Shown: one piece after another, positions 7,363 to 15,836 of the stretch
Numbering within the stretch: position 1 is the first letter of the stretch
Layout: each line of letters opens with the position of its first letter
DNA from: Megasphaera vaginalis (ex Bordigoni et al. 2020)
Lineage (GTDB): Bacteria > Bacillota > Negativicutes > Veillonellales > Megasphaeraceae
Direction: 5' to 3'
Assembly: GCF_900240295.1 (NCBI RefSeq)
Contig: NZ_OEQB01000003.1
Location: forward strand, 248,001-312,000
DNA: 64,000 bases
Notes under the pieces: model-generated
Database searches by the model: none
The model's input: only the letters and a program-made list of their open reading frames with translations
What the model was told of the DNA's origin: nothing
Position numbers and translations under genes: made by a program

Positions 7363-9016
7363 CAATATCCATCCGATTCGCCGCCGGCACCTTTGGTAAG
7401 CCCGGCATAGTCATAATATTTCCCGTTTCACAAACAATAAACCCTGCGCCCGTGCAGACGCGCACATCTTTGACCGTAACGGTAAATCCTGTCGGCGCGC
7501 CAAGCAGATCGGCATTATCCGATAAGGAATACTGCGTTTTCGCTACACAGACAGGCATTTTGTCCAGCCCCAGTCTTTCCAATTCTTCCACTTGTTTCTT
7601 CGCTCTGCTTTCAAAGATGACGCCGTCACCGCCATAAATTTCCCTGACGATCGTTTCCAATTTTTTGGCAATAGATTCCGTTGCTTCATAAAGCGGTTTA
7701 TACGGTTTCTTCGGTGCCGCCATGAGCGCCAGTACCTTTTCACCCATATCCAGTCCGCCGGCGCCGCCTTGCGCCCAGCAATCGCCCAAACTGACATCAA
7801 CGCCGTAAGCGCGGCAAAGATCGGTCAATTTTTCAATTTCCGCCGGCGTATCGGTCAAGAAGCGGTTGATGCTGACCAGAACGGGAACATCAAATTTGCG
7901 CATATTTTCAATATGCTTGGCCAGATTGGCAAACCCTTTTTCCAGAGCGGCCACATCTTCCACTTGCAAATCGCTTTTTTTCACACCGCCATGCATTTTC
8001 AAAGCCCGAATTGTTGCTACGAGCACGACGGCATCCGGTTTAATACCGGCAAACCGGCATTTAATGTCCATAAATTTTTCGCCGCCCAGATCGGCGCCGA
8101 AACCGGCTTCGGTAACCGTGATTTCCCCCATCTTCATGGCCAGTTTCGTCGCTACGACGGAATTGCAGCCGTGCGCAATATTGGCAAAAGGACCGCCATG
8201 AACCAGCGCCGGTGTATTTTCCGTCGTCTGCACGAGATTGGGCTTGATGGCGTCTTTCATCAAAATAGCCATGGCGCCGGCAACACCGAGATCGCCGGCC
8301 CGAACAGGCTGCCCGTCCAAATCGTAGGCGACGATAATATTCGCCATGCGCCGCTTCAGATCCATCAGATCTTCCGCCAGGCAAAGGACGGCCATAATTT
8401 CCGAAGCGACGGTAATCATGAAGTGGTCTTCTCTGGGAAAGCCGCAAACGGTTCCCCCCATAGCGACGACAACATTACGCAGCGCGCGATCATTCATATC
8501 CATGACGCGTTTCCAGACGACCCGGCGGATATCAATGCGCAGGGAGTTTCCCTGATGGACGTGATTATCAATAGCTGCTGCAAGCAGGTTATTGGCCGCT
8601 GTAATGGCATGCATATCGCCGGTAAAGTGGAGATTGATATCCTCCATCGGCAATACTTGCGAATAGCCGCCGCCGGCGGCGCCGCCCTTAATCCCGAAAA
8701 CGGGGCCGAGAGACGGCTCGCGCATGGCGACGATCGTCTTATGTCCCATGCGATTCAGCGCCTGCGCCAGGCCGATCGTCGTCATCGACTTTCCTTCACC
8801 GGCCGGTGTCGGATTGATTGCCGTTACCAAGACCAATTTACCGTCCCGGTTTTTGGACAGGCGTCGAATCGCGTCAAAGGATATCTTTGCCTTGTATTTA
8901 CCGTATAATTCCAAATCATCTGCCGTCAAGCCCACTTTTTCCGCAATGCTCGTAATCGGTTCCAACGTTGTCCGTTGCGCGATTTGAATATCACTCAATA
9001 CTTTTTCCATCGTCAT
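7331..9016 (-). CDS. fhs: Formate-tetrahydrofolate ligase
   Basis: 561 aa, normal length. It joins formate, ATP and THF to 10-formyl-THF. The ATP-binding loop is [18 protein letters not shown], followed by [19 protein letters not shown] and the THF-region motif [13 protein letters not shown], all intact. The reading frame stays open for 52 further codons upstream, but that stretch is the ZTP riboswitch. The ATG at 9016 has GAGGAG six bases before it and begins MTMEKVLSD as expected. It is transcribed with fchA and provides formyl units for purine synthesis, the pathway the riboswitch senses. Confidence 0.97.
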   Translation of the reverse strand: MTMEKVLSDIQIAQRTTLEPITSIAEKVGLTADDLELYGKYKAKISFDAIRRLSKNRDGKLVLVTAINPTPAGEGKSMTTIGLAQALNRMGHKTIVAMREPSLGPVFGIKGGAAGGGYSQVLPMEDINLHFTGDMHAITAANNLLAAAIDNHVHQGNSLRIDIRRVVWKRVMDMNDRALRNVVVAMGGTVCGFPREDHFMITVASEIMAVLCLAEDLMDLKRRMANIIVAYDLDGQPVRAGDLGVAGAMAILMKDAIKPNLVQTTENTPALVHGGPFANIAHGCNSVVATKLAMKMGEITVTEAGFGADLGGEKFMDIKCRFAGIKPDAVVLVATIRALKMHGGVKKSDLQVEDVAALEKGFANLAKHIENMRKFDVPVLVSINRFLTDTPAEIEKLTDLCRAYGVDVSLGDCWAQGGAGGLDMGEKVLALMAAPKKPYKPLYEATESIAKKLETIVREIYGGDGVIFESRAKKQVEELERLGLDKMPVCVAKTQYSLSDNADLLGAPTGFTVTVKDVRVCTGAGFIVCETGNIMTMPGLPKVPAANRMDIDENGVITGLF

Positions 9017-9037
9017 CGTCAGCTCCTCGATAGTAGC

Positions 9038-9137
9038 AAAAAAAATACCGACATTCCGGAATCTCTGCCCAGACGGTCGGCTCGCATCGATCATGCTCCC
9101 TGTGGTCAACCCACTTCCGTCAGTCACATGATCTATG
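9038..9137 (-). promoter_or_regulatory. ZTP (pfl) riboswitch with built-in terminator
   Basis: The leader of fhs carries the pfl-motif signatures: TGTGACTG near the 5' end, a GTGG...CCAC hairpin followed by GGGAGC, and the 3' pseudoknot strand GAGCCG-ACCGTCTGGGCA. The last element overlaps one arm of a terminator (CCGAC 9076-9080 with GTCGG 9048-9052) followed by eight T residues. Known pfl RNAs bind ZTP/ZMP, which accumulates when 10-formyl-THF is short, and turn on one-carbon genes. The likely mechanism here is relief of termination on ZTP binding. Confidence 0.88.
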
Positions 9138-9142
9138 CATTT

Positions 9143-9172
9143 ATTATACAAAACGGCATCTGTCTTTGTCAA
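9143..9172 (-). promoter_or_regulatory. Promoter of the fhs riboswitch leader
   Basis: Consensus -35 TTGACA (9167-9172) and -10 TATAAT (9143-9148) separated by 18 bases; transcription should begin just before the riboswitch 5' stem. Confidence 0.85.
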
Positions 9173-9201
9173 TCAGCCGTCCCTGCAAGGCCCCTGTCCG
9201 C

Positions 9202-10020
9202 TTATTCAATAAGCACCGTTTGTACAGCTGAAAGCGCAACTGTTCCGCCGATACGAAGCGACTGCAATTCCCCGTCATCGACTTTGGCAGCAATCGCAAT
9301 TGCGCCGCCCGGCTGGCGCAATGTACAAGCTACATTCCGTCTCCCGACACAGGCCAACGCCGCCGCTGCCGCTGCCGATCCGCTGCCGCAACTTCGTTCC
9401 CAGTAACGTGTATCCGTTTCCGCCACATAGACGGCAGGAACCATGGTCAGCGCCTGCGTATCGACAATGATTAGCCCGTATGCCGCATAGGCGTCAGTAG
9501 AGACATATTCGCGCAGCGCCTGCCAATAAATTTCCTTATCGACGTTATCGCCGGTTTGTACGAAATAAACGAAATGCACGATTCCCGGCAACGTCACCTT
9601 GAAAAACCGGTACGGTAAATCATTGACGGGAATCAGCACGGCTTCCACCGACTCCGGCAGAGGCATATCAATGACGGCTTGAAAAACATCCCCTTTACGC
9701 TCAACGGCAACACCTAACGGCACAGTGCAACCCGAACAGGATACACGATACATTCCCTTGTCCTCTCTCGTCAAGGACAGGGCATAAGCGGCGGCACTGC
9801 GCGAAGCGTTACCGCAAAACTCGCCGCCCATCATATCAATGCGAAGAGCAGTGCCGTCTGCCGGATCCATGGTCAGATAAGCAACCTGTTCCGCTTCAAG
9901 TGCTTCGGAGGCGAGCAACTTGGCGGCTACAACACTATGATCAGCCCGATCGATTCGATCCAAGACAAGAATAGTCGTGTTCCCGCTGGGATCTGCCATT
10001 ACATAATGAATAGTTTGCAT
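9202..10020 (-). CDS. DapF-fold amino-acid racemase/epimerase, CntK-like
   Basis: 272 aa cofactor-independent two-base racemase of the diaminopimelate epimerase fold. The two catalytic cysteines are Cys69 (GGEFCGNASRS) and Cys211 (ERSCGSGSA). The N-terminus ADPSGNTTILVLD resembles histidine racemase CntK of staphylopine synthesis, which I recall starting with PSGNMTILV, rather than true DapF (GxGNDF). The substrate is therefore probably not meso-diaminopimelate. No cntL/cntM partner or metallophore transporter is in the window. The ATG at 10020 follows AAAGGAG; a longer frame upstream runs into the ferritin terminator. It has its own extended -10 promoter. Confidence 0.78.
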   Translation of the reverse strand: MQTIHYVMADPSGNTTILVLDRIDRADHSVVAAKLLASEALEAEQVAYLTMDPADGTALRIDMMGGEFCGNASRSAAAYALSLTREDKGMYRVSCSGCTVPLGVAVERKGDVFQAVIDMPLPESVEAVLIPVNDLPYRFFKVTLPGIVHFVYFVQTGDNVDKEIYWQALREYVSTDAYAAYGLIIVDTQALTMVPAVYVAETDTRYWERSCGSGSAAAAAALACVGRRNVACTLRQPGGAIAIAAKVDDGELQSLRIGGTVALSAVQTVLIE

Positions 10021-10041
10021 CACTTTTCTCCTTTCTTTTTT

Positions 10042-10050
10042 ATTATACCA
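10042..10050 (-). promoter_or_regulatory. Extended -10 promoter of the CntK-like gene
   Basis: Minus strand TGGTATAAT, with a poor -35 overlapping the T-tract of the ferritin terminator. Confidence 0.55.
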
Positions 10051-10065
10051 TATCCCGTCACCGCC

Positions 10066-10100
10066 AAAATAAAAAGGACCCGCAAAATTTGCGGGTCCTT
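10066..10100 (-). terminator. Terminator of the ferritin gene
   Basis: Perfect hairpin with arms AAGGACCCGCAAA and TTTGCGGGTCCTT running on into TTTTATTTT, immediately after the ferritin stop codon. Confidence 0.95.
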
Positions 10101-10110
10101 CTGCCAAGAC

Positions 10111-10623
10111 TTACAGAACCAACGTCGGCGCTGCATACGTACGGCCGAGCAATTCCTGATTCAGCGCGTACAGCCCCTTCGGATCGGAACCGAAAAGTTC
10201 GTATTTTTTGATCAGCCCGTCGGCATTCTTTTCTTCCTCTCCCTGCTCTTTGACGAACCAGTCGAAGCATTGCATCGTACGATAATCGTGAACCTCGTCG
10301 GCAGCTCTGTAAATTTCATTGATCAGATGCGTGACATATTGTTCATGGGCATAAGCGGCCTTCATCGGATCGATGATATCGTTACAGGCCAAAGACGGTT
10401 TTTCAATCGCCTCAAACGTCACGGATTCACCGTTATTATGCAGATATGTACGCATCAGCATCGCATGATCGTGTTCTTCCTGCGCCTGCACATCGTACCA
10501 ATGAGCAAACCCGTCGAGTCCTTTATCGTAATAAAAGTTGGCGAATGCCAAATACAGGTACGAAGAATAAAATTCCTGATTGATCTGTTTGTTAATAAGC
10601 TCTTTTACTTTGTTATCCAACAT
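10111..10623 (-). CDS. Bacterial non-haem ferritin
   Basis: 170 aa four-helix ferritin that oxidises and stores iron in a 24-subunit cage. Ferroxidase residues are visible: Glu in NQEFYSSYLYL (helix A), EEHDHA (helix B, Glu and His), EQYVTHLI (helix C) and KEQGEEE (helix D, Glu/Gln). There is no haem-binding Met typical of bacterioferritin, so the FtnA type is preferred. The start ATG has AAGGAGG eight bases upstream; the 41 extra upstream codons are promoter. A PerR/Fur-like box covers its -35. Confidence 0.94.
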   Translation of the reverse strand: MLDNKVKELINKQINQEFYSSYLYLAFANFYYDKGLDGFAHWYDVQAQEEHDHAMLMRTYLHNNGESVTFEAIEKPSLACNDIIDPMKAAYAHEQYVTHLINEIYRAADEVHDYRTMQCFDWFVKEQGEEEKNADGLIKKYELFGSDPKGLYALNQELLGRTYAAPTLVL

Positions 10624-10705
10624 GCTGCGTTCCTCCTTGTCTATTCGCGGACCAGGGCTATTCCTAAAAATAGTCATCAACGCAATCTCTATAAGATTTA
10701 TACAT

Positions 10706-10733
10706 AGTATACCACGTTTAAAATAAATTACAA
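10706..10733 (-). promoter_or_regulatory. Promoter of the ferritin gene
   Basis: Minus strand -35 TTGTAA (10728-10733), 16-base spacer, -10 TATACT (10706-10711). Confidence 0.7.
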
Positions 10734-10742
10734 TGATTATTA
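10728..10742 (-). promoter_or_regulatory. PerR/Fur-like operator over the ferritin -35
   Basis: Minus strand TAATAATCATTGTAA matches 12 of 14 positions of the PerR-type box TTATAAT-N-ATTATAA. It covers the -35 element, so binding should repress. The Fur-family gene at 15321-15836 is a candidate regulator. Confidence 0.6.
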
Positions 10743-10760
10743 ACAAATAAATTGCTTTTT

Positions 10761-10800
10761 AAATAAAACTGCCGCCTCTCTTCTATAGAGCTGGCGGCAG
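10761..10800 (-). terminator. Terminator of aspS and the recJ-aspS run
   Basis: Eight-base arms CTGCCGCC/GGCGGCAG on the minus strand followed by TTTTATTT, seven bases after the aspS stop codon. Confidence 0.9.
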
Positions 10801-10807
10801 TAATACG

Positions 10808-12598
10808 TTATTTTTTGACTAACTCTTCTTCTATCTGAATATGTAATTCATGAAGCTGTTTCGGCGTAACCGGTGACGGCGCTTCACTCATCGGATCGAT
10901 AGCATTCTGCGTTTTCGGGAAAGCGATGACATCGCGAATGGATTTACGTTTCAGCATCAGCATGATCATCCGATCCAAGCCGAAAGCCAAACCGCCATGC
11001 GGCGGCGCGCCATATTCAAAGGCACGGAGCAAGAAGCCGAATTTCTGTTCCGCTTCTTCTTCCGTCAGGCCGATAGCTTTAAAAACGCGCTGTTGCAGTT
11101 CCGGCTGATAAATACGCAATGAACCGCCGCCCAATTCTACGCCGTTGAGAACGAGGTCATAGGCCTTGGCATAAACGTGGCCGGGATCGGTTTCCAACTT
11201 GTCCAGATCTTCGTCACGAATAGCTGTAAACGGGTGGTGCATGGCGACATACCGTTTTTCTTCTTCACTATATTCGAACATGGGGAAGTCGACGACCCAG
11301 GTAAAAACAAATTCATCTTCACGGATACAGTTCGTACGGCGTGCCATTTCCTTACGCAATTCTCCTAAAGAAGCCGCGACGACAGAAGGTTTGTCGGCAA
11401 TCATCAACACCAAGTCGCCCGTTTCGGACCCGCATTCTCTGCCGATAGCCTGAAGCGTGTCTTCACCGAGGAACTTCTTAACCTGTGATTTCAAGCCGTC
11501 CGGCGTAAAGCAGATCCAGGCCAGTCCTTTGGCGCCGTAGGTGGCAACGTATTCTACCAGTCCGTCCAGTTCGCGGCGCGGTATCTGTGAATATCCCTTA
11601 ACATTAATCGCCTTAACCTGACCGCCGTTTTCAATCACGCTGCGGAAAACTTTGAATTCCGTATCTTTGACGAGCGCCGTAATATCGTGAAATTTCATGT
11701 CGAAACGGAGATCCGGCTTATCTGAGCCGTAATTTTCCATTGCATAATCCCAGGTGATCCGTCGGATCGGCCGCTTGATTTCATGACCCAAAACGGCTTG
11801 GAAAACATGGCAAATCATAGCTTCCGTCAGCTGGAGAATATCTTCTTGACTCATGAAGGACATTTCCAGGTCAAGCTGCGTAAATTCAGGCTGCCTGTCG
11901 GCTCTCAGGTCTTCGTCGCGAAAACAGCGAGCGATCTGATAATAACGATCCATACCGGAAATCATCAGCAGCTGTTTGAAAATCTGCGGGGACTGCGGCA
12001 ATGCGTAAAACTTGCCGTCATTGACGCGACTGGGCACGAGATAATCACGTGCTCCCTCCGGAGTGCTCTTGCACAATTCCGGCGTTTCGATATCGATAAA
12101 GCCGCGACTGTTGAGAAATTCACGCATAGCATGTTTAACGCGATGCCGCATAATCAAATTGTTCTGCATTTCCGGGCGACGCAAGTCGAGGTAGCGATAT
12201 TTCAAGCGGATTTTTTCGTCGACATCGATATGATCTTCAATATAGAAGGGCGGTGTTTTGGACAGATTCAGCACGCGCATTTCTTCGCAGCGGATTTCGA
12301 TCGTGCCAGTCGCCATCTTGGGATTTACCGTTTCAGCGTCACGCAGGCGGACGATGCCGCGAATGGCCAACACGTATTCGTTACGCACCTGTTCCGCTTT
12401 TTTGAACGCTTCTTCGGCATAATCAGGCGAAGCGACGACCTGCACGATGCCCGTGCGGTCACGCAAGTCGATAAAAATCAAGCCGCCGTGATCGCGGCGA
12501 CGTTCCACCCAACCGCAAAGAACGACTTCTTTACCCGTATCGGCTTCCGAAACGGCCGTACAATAATGCGAACGACTTAAACCTTCCATTGTATCCAT
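10808..12598 (-). CDS. aspS: Aspartyl-tRNA synthetase, probably non-discriminating
   Basis: 596 aa bacterial-type class IIb synthetase. An N-terminal OB anticodon-binding domain is followed by the catalytic domain with motif 2 (YYQIARCFRDEDLRADR), a GAD insertion, and motif 3 (GLAFGLDRMIM). Anticodon-domain residue His37 in RRRDHGGLIF replaces the Leu of Asp-only enzymes (E. coli RRRDLGS). That change is known from non-discriminating enzymes such as that of Pseudomonas aeruginosa, which charge both tRNA-Asp and tRNA-Asn for later amidation by GatCAB. It follows hisS by seven bases and ends the operon. The ATG follows AAGGGA at somewhat long spacing. Confidence 0.96.
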   Translation of the reverse strand: MDTMEGLSRSHYCTAVSEADTGKEVVLCGWVERRRDHGGLIFIDLRDRTGIVQVVASPDYAEEAFKKAEQVRNEYVLAIRGIVRLRDAETVNPKMATGTIEIRCEEMRVLNLSKTPPFYIEDHIDVDEKIRLKYRYLDLRRPEMQNNLIMRHRVKHAMREFLNSRGFIDIETPELCKSTPEGARDYLVPSRVNDGKFYALPQSPQIFKQLLMISGMDRYYQIARCFRDEDLRADRQPEFTQLDLEMSFMSQEDILQLTEAMICHVFQAVLGHEIKRPIRRITWDYAMENYGSDKPDLRFDMKFHDITALVKDTEFKVFRSVIENGGQVKAINVKGYSQIPRRELDGLVEYVATYGAKGLAWICFTPDGLKSQVKKFLGEDTLQAIGRECGSETGDLVLMIADKPSVVAASLGELRKEMARRTNCIREDEFVFTWVVDFPMFEYSEEEKRYVAMHHPFTAIRDEDLDKLETDPGHVYAKAYDLVLNGVELGGGSLRIYQPELQQRVFKAIGLTEEEAEQKFGFLLRAFEYGAPPHGGLAFGLDRMIMLMLKRKSIRDVIAFPKTQNAIDPMSEAPSPVTPKQLHELHIQIEEELVKK

Positions 12599-12605
12599 TA
12601 CGTAA

Positions 12606-13871
12606 TCATCCCTTCTTATGTGCTTCTACGTAAGCAACGATATCATCAAAAGCAACACTGTCCTGCGCCTTTGTTTCCATATTGCGAATCTGTGCCGTCT
12701 GCACCGTCATTTCCTCTTCACCGATAATGACCGTGTAAGCGGCGCCCAATTTATTAGCCGCTTTCATCTGCCCCTTCATGCTCCGCCCCATAACGTCGAT
12801 CTCGGCATAAATACCGCGGCGGCGCAATTCTTGCTGCCAGCCGAAGGCTATCGTCTTAGCGGCATTCCCCAAGGCAACGATAAAGACCGGTTTATTTTCC
12901 GGAACCGGCGGCAGCAGACCTTGCTCTTTCAACGTGAGCAGCAATCGTTCCATGCCGATGGCAAAGCCGATACCCGGCGTCGACGGCCCGCCCACTTCGG
13001 CGATCAGGCCGTCGTAGCGGCCGCCGCCGCAGATCGTGCTTTGCGCGCCGAGGGGGGCATACATGATTTCAAAAGCCGTATTCGTATAATAGTCGAGGCC
13101 CCGAACCAACTGCGGATCCAGGATAAACGGAATGCCGATCTTCGTCAAATACGCCTGAACAGCGGTAAAGTGCGTTTTGCAATCGTCACAAAGATTTTCT
13201 GTCAATTGCGGCACGCCGAGAGCCATCATTTTTTCGCCGTCTTCCTTGCAATCAAGAACGCGAAGCGGATTTTTTTCCAAGCGGGCGTTGCAGTCGTCAC
13301 AAAGCATCTCCCTTTTATCGGCAAAGAAATCCAACAGTTTCTGACGATAAACAGGGCGGCATTTGGGACAGCCGACGGAATTCAAATGGAGAACCAAGTC
13401 GTTCAATCCCAGTTCATGAAAAAGCTGAAAAGCCATGGCAATAATCTCGGCATCGACGGCCGGGTCCTTCGAACCGATCTCTTCGACGCCGAACTGGTTA
13501 AACTGCCGATATCTCCCCGCCTGCGGCCGATCATGACGAAACATGGGACCCATGTAATAGAATTTATGAATTTTCGGATCGCCATATAGTTTGTGCTCCA
13601 GAAAAGCGCGAACGACGGAGGCCGTATTCTCAGGCCGCAACGTCATGCTCCTTCCGCCGCGATCATCAAAGGTGTACATTTCTTTCGTGACGACATCGGT
13701 CGTCTCGCCGATACCGCGCAGAAAGAGCTCGGTACTCTCAAATATAGGTGTACGGATCTCGCCGAAGCCGTAGAGGCTGCAAATTTGCCGGATCTTCGCT
13801 TCCAGGATCTGCCATTCCGCCGTCTGCTCCGGCAGGAAATCCTGCGTACCCCGCGGTGCAGTAATTGCCAT
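12606..13871 (-). CDS. hisS: Histidyl-tRNA synthetase
   Basis: 421 aa class IIa synthetase. Motif 2 is YYMGPMFRHDRPQAGRYRQF; the histidine-specific loop LVRGLDYYTNTAFEI is intact, and a Rossmann-like anticodon domain lies at the C-terminus. The insertion between motifs 2 and 3 carries paired cysteines (CPKC, CDDC, CDDC), suggesting a structural zinc site seen in some bacterial HisRS. The ATG overlaps the hemZ stop codon in TAATG, with GGAGAGG upstream, indicating translational coupling. Confidence 0.97.
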   Translation of the reverse strand: MAITAPRGTQDFLPEQTAEWQILEAKIRQICSLYGFGEIRTPIFESTELFLRGIGETTDVVTKEMYTFDDRGGRSMTLRPENTASVVRAFLEHKLYGDPKIHKFYYMGPMFRHDRPQAGRYRQFNQFGVEEIGSKDPAVDAEIIAMAFQLFHELGLNDLVLHLNSVGCPKCRPVYRQKLLDFFADKREMLCDDCNARLEKNPLRVLDCKEDGEKMMALGVPQLTENLCDDCKTHFTAVQAYLTKIGIPFILDPQLVRGLDYYTNTAFEIMYAPLGAQSTICGGGRYDGLIAEVGGPSTPGIGFAIGMERLLLTLKEQGLLPPVPENKPVFIVALGNAAKTIAFGWQQELRRRGIYAEIDVMGRSMKGQMKAANKLGAAYTVIIGEEEMTVQTAQIRNMETKAQDSVAFDDIVAYVEAHKKG

Positions 13872-15328
13872 TATCTATCCTCTCCTCCATATACGACGGT
13901 ACACAAACGACGGCGCTCTTCAAGCTGCGCCGCAAGTATCTGCCCGTAACGTGTAATATCTTTAGGCATGTAAAGCTTTTCCATCCGGTTCGATGTCGGG
14001 GAAATAAATTTGCTGGCGCTGCCCGGCCCGATGCCGATGACGGTCTGCCGTTCTTCCATCATCTCAATATTGTAACGACCGATCGCTCCCGGCAATGCGT
14101 ACCCGATATTGGCCAAACCGGCGGCCATGTATTTCTGCCGATACAGATAATACGGTACATAGCCGGCACGTTGCAATTTCTCCCGGCAATAGTCTACCAT
14201 TGCCGTCACCGCCTCCGCCGTGCCGATAGCGCGGCGCAAGTCGTGATGAAATAACGGAGCGCCCTTTTTTAATGCTAACGTATGAATTGTAACATTTTCG
14301 GGCCCCAATTGGCAAACGATTTCCATATTCTCCTGCATATTTTCCGGCGTCTGTCGCGGCAAACCGGCAATAAAATCCATATTGATCACAGGAAAAGCAA
14401 GTTTTTTGCACAAAGCCATCATGGTGTATATGTCTTCTATCCGATGCCGCCGTCCCAGCAGATCCAAGAGCGGTTGTTGCATGGTCTGCGGATTGACGCT
14501 GATCCGATTGACACCGTATCGCTTCAGCAACTGCAACTTCTCTGCCGTCGCCGTATCGGGCCGACCCGCTTCCACCGTCCATTCCGTCGCCGCCGTCACC
14601 AAGGGCTGCAAAATTCGCAATAACCGCTCCAGAAGCGGCAGCGGCAAACACGTCGGCGTCCCGCCGCCGACATAGACGGCATCGACAGTAAGAGCAAACT
14701 CGCGGCATAAAGCGGCGGCAGCAGCCCCATCCGCTTCCAGCCGCGCCAGAAAGCCAGCCAAATGCGAAGGCTCTTCGCCGCCGATCAGCCGTGACGGAAA
14801 AGAACAGTACAAGCAATGGCTGGAACAGTAGGGAATACTGACGTAAACGGCTGCCCTGCGCTGCCGGTTCGTTACATAGGGACGCTGCAGAAGCGCCATT
14901 TTCACCAATTCGGAAGCCGTTTTTTCCGCAACGCCATAGGTCTCCTGTAAACGGCCAACAGCCGCTTGCGGTGAAACGCCGCTGTCCAAAATATGATGTA
15001 CCAGTTTGGTAGGCCGTACACCGATCAAAGATCCCCACGGTGACAGCGGCAAATGATAAATGTCGCGATGCCATTGCAGCAGATAATCTTTCATTTCCTG
15101 CCGCTCCCGCCGTGCCGTCAGTAAGGCCTGCCGCTCCGCAACGGCGCCTGCCTGGAGAAAGCGGCAACAGAGACGGCAGTTGCCGCCGCTTTCCTCAATG
15201 ACGACCTGCGCGCCGACAGTACGCGGCTCATGACCGCCGCTATACCCCAGACAGGCCATGATCTGTCCGACATGGGAATGATACGTTTCAGGCCCCCTGT
15301 AGGTATAGGACTCGCGCCGATCAGGCAT
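13871..15328 (-). CDS. hemZ: Coproporphyrinogen III oxidase-like radical SAM protein HemZ
   Basis: 485 aa radical SAM enzyme. The cluster motif CSSHCLYC (CxxxCxxC) sits in YVSIPYCSSHCLYCSFPS, about residue 160, followed by the GGGTPT motif. The long N-terminal domain before the cluster distinguishes HemZ from HemN/HemW. It is annotated in Firmicutes as oxygen-independent coproporphyrinogen dehydrogenase, though some members may not act in haem synthesis. The start at 15328 is chosen because AAGGA lies eight bases before that ATG and it overlaps the fur stop codon; an upstream ATG at 15373 would overlap fur by 53 bases. Next to fur, so iron control is plausible. Confidence 0.87.
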   Translation of the reverse strand: MPDRRESYTYRGPETYHSHVGQIMACLGYSGGHEPRTVGAQVVIEESGGNCRLCCRFLQAGAVAERQALLTARRERQEMKDYLLQWHRDIYHLPLSPWGSLIGVRPTKLVHHILDSGVSPQAAVGRLQETYGVAEKTASELVKMALLQRPYVTNRQRRAAVYVSIPYCSSHCLYCSFPSRLIGGEEPSHLAGFLARLEADGAAAAALCREFALTVDAVYVGGGTPTCLPLPLLERLLRILQPLVTAATEWTVEAGRPDTATAEKLQLLKRYGVNRISVNPQTMQQPLLDLLGRRHRIEDIYTMMALCKKLAFPVINMDFIAGLPRQTPENMQENMEIVCQLGPENVTIHTLALKKGAPLFHHDLRRAIGTAEAVTAMVDYCREKLQRAGYVPYYLYRQKYMAAGLANIGYALPGAIGRYNIEMMEERQTVIGIGPGSASKFISPTSNRMEKLYMPKDITRYGQILAAQLEERRRLCTVVYGGEDR

Positions 15329-15836
15329 CCGCCGTTTCCTTATCAAGTCCGTCAGCTTGCCGCTTTTTTTCACATTCTTCGCAATAGCCGTAAACTTTCA
15401 GCTGATGATCGACTGTGTGGAAATGAAGGCGTTTCTGCAAAATCGTTTCCAACGTTTCCAGCAAATCGTCCTTGCATTCCCAAACCTTGCCGCAGCTGAG
15501 ACAAATCAGGTGATGATGAAAATGGCCGTCTTCTTCGCAGTCGTTCAATTCATAGCGGCTGCAGCCGTCGTCAAAATCGAGCTTTTTCAACAGATCCATT
15601 TCCGTAAAAAGATCGAGCGTGCGGTATACGGTCGCCAAGCCGATATCGGGCGCAACTTTTTTGACGATTTCAAAAACATCTTCAGCACTCAAGTGACGGG
15701 CCGAACTTTCAACAAAAGCGCGAAGCACGACTTGCCGCTGTGACGTCATTTTGTATTTTTTATCCTTAATTTTGTCCTTCATGCGCTTCATCATCAGTTC
15801 CAGGACTTCTTCTTTCGTTTTTTCCACAGGAATCAT
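15321..15836 (-). CDS. Fur-family metalloregulator
   Basis: 171 aa. A winged helix (MTSQRQVVLRAF to TVYRTLDLF) precedes a dimerisation domain with the metal motif HFHHHLICLSCGKVWEC and a second CxxC pair (YCEECEKK), the structural zinc site. The HHHxxCxxCG arrangement suits Fur or PerR; which metal or peroxide it senses cannot be decided here. If it is the iron regulator, boxes at 6124 and 10728 would be local targets. The first ATG overlaps the permease gene by 71 bases and has only a weak AAGG site; starts at the later ATGs before KMTSQRQ are possible. Confidence 0.9.
   Translation of the reverse strand: MIPVEKTKEEVLELMMKRMKDKIKDKKYKMTSQRQVVLRAFVESSARHLSAEDVFEIVKKVAPDIGLATVYRTLDLFTEMDLLKKLDFDDGCSRYELNDCEEDGHFHHHLICLSCGKVWECKDDLLETLETILQKRLHFHTVDHQLKVYGYCEECEKKRQADGLDKETADA

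Noticed and set aside
7592-8908. 438-codon plus-strand frame opposite fhs
   Set aside because: Antisense shadow of a highly conserved gene; His/Arg/Phe-rich translation with no domain.
9017-9172. 52-codon N-terminal extension of Fhs
   Set aside because: The stretch is the ZTP riboswitch and promoter; a strong ribosome binding site supports the inner ATG.
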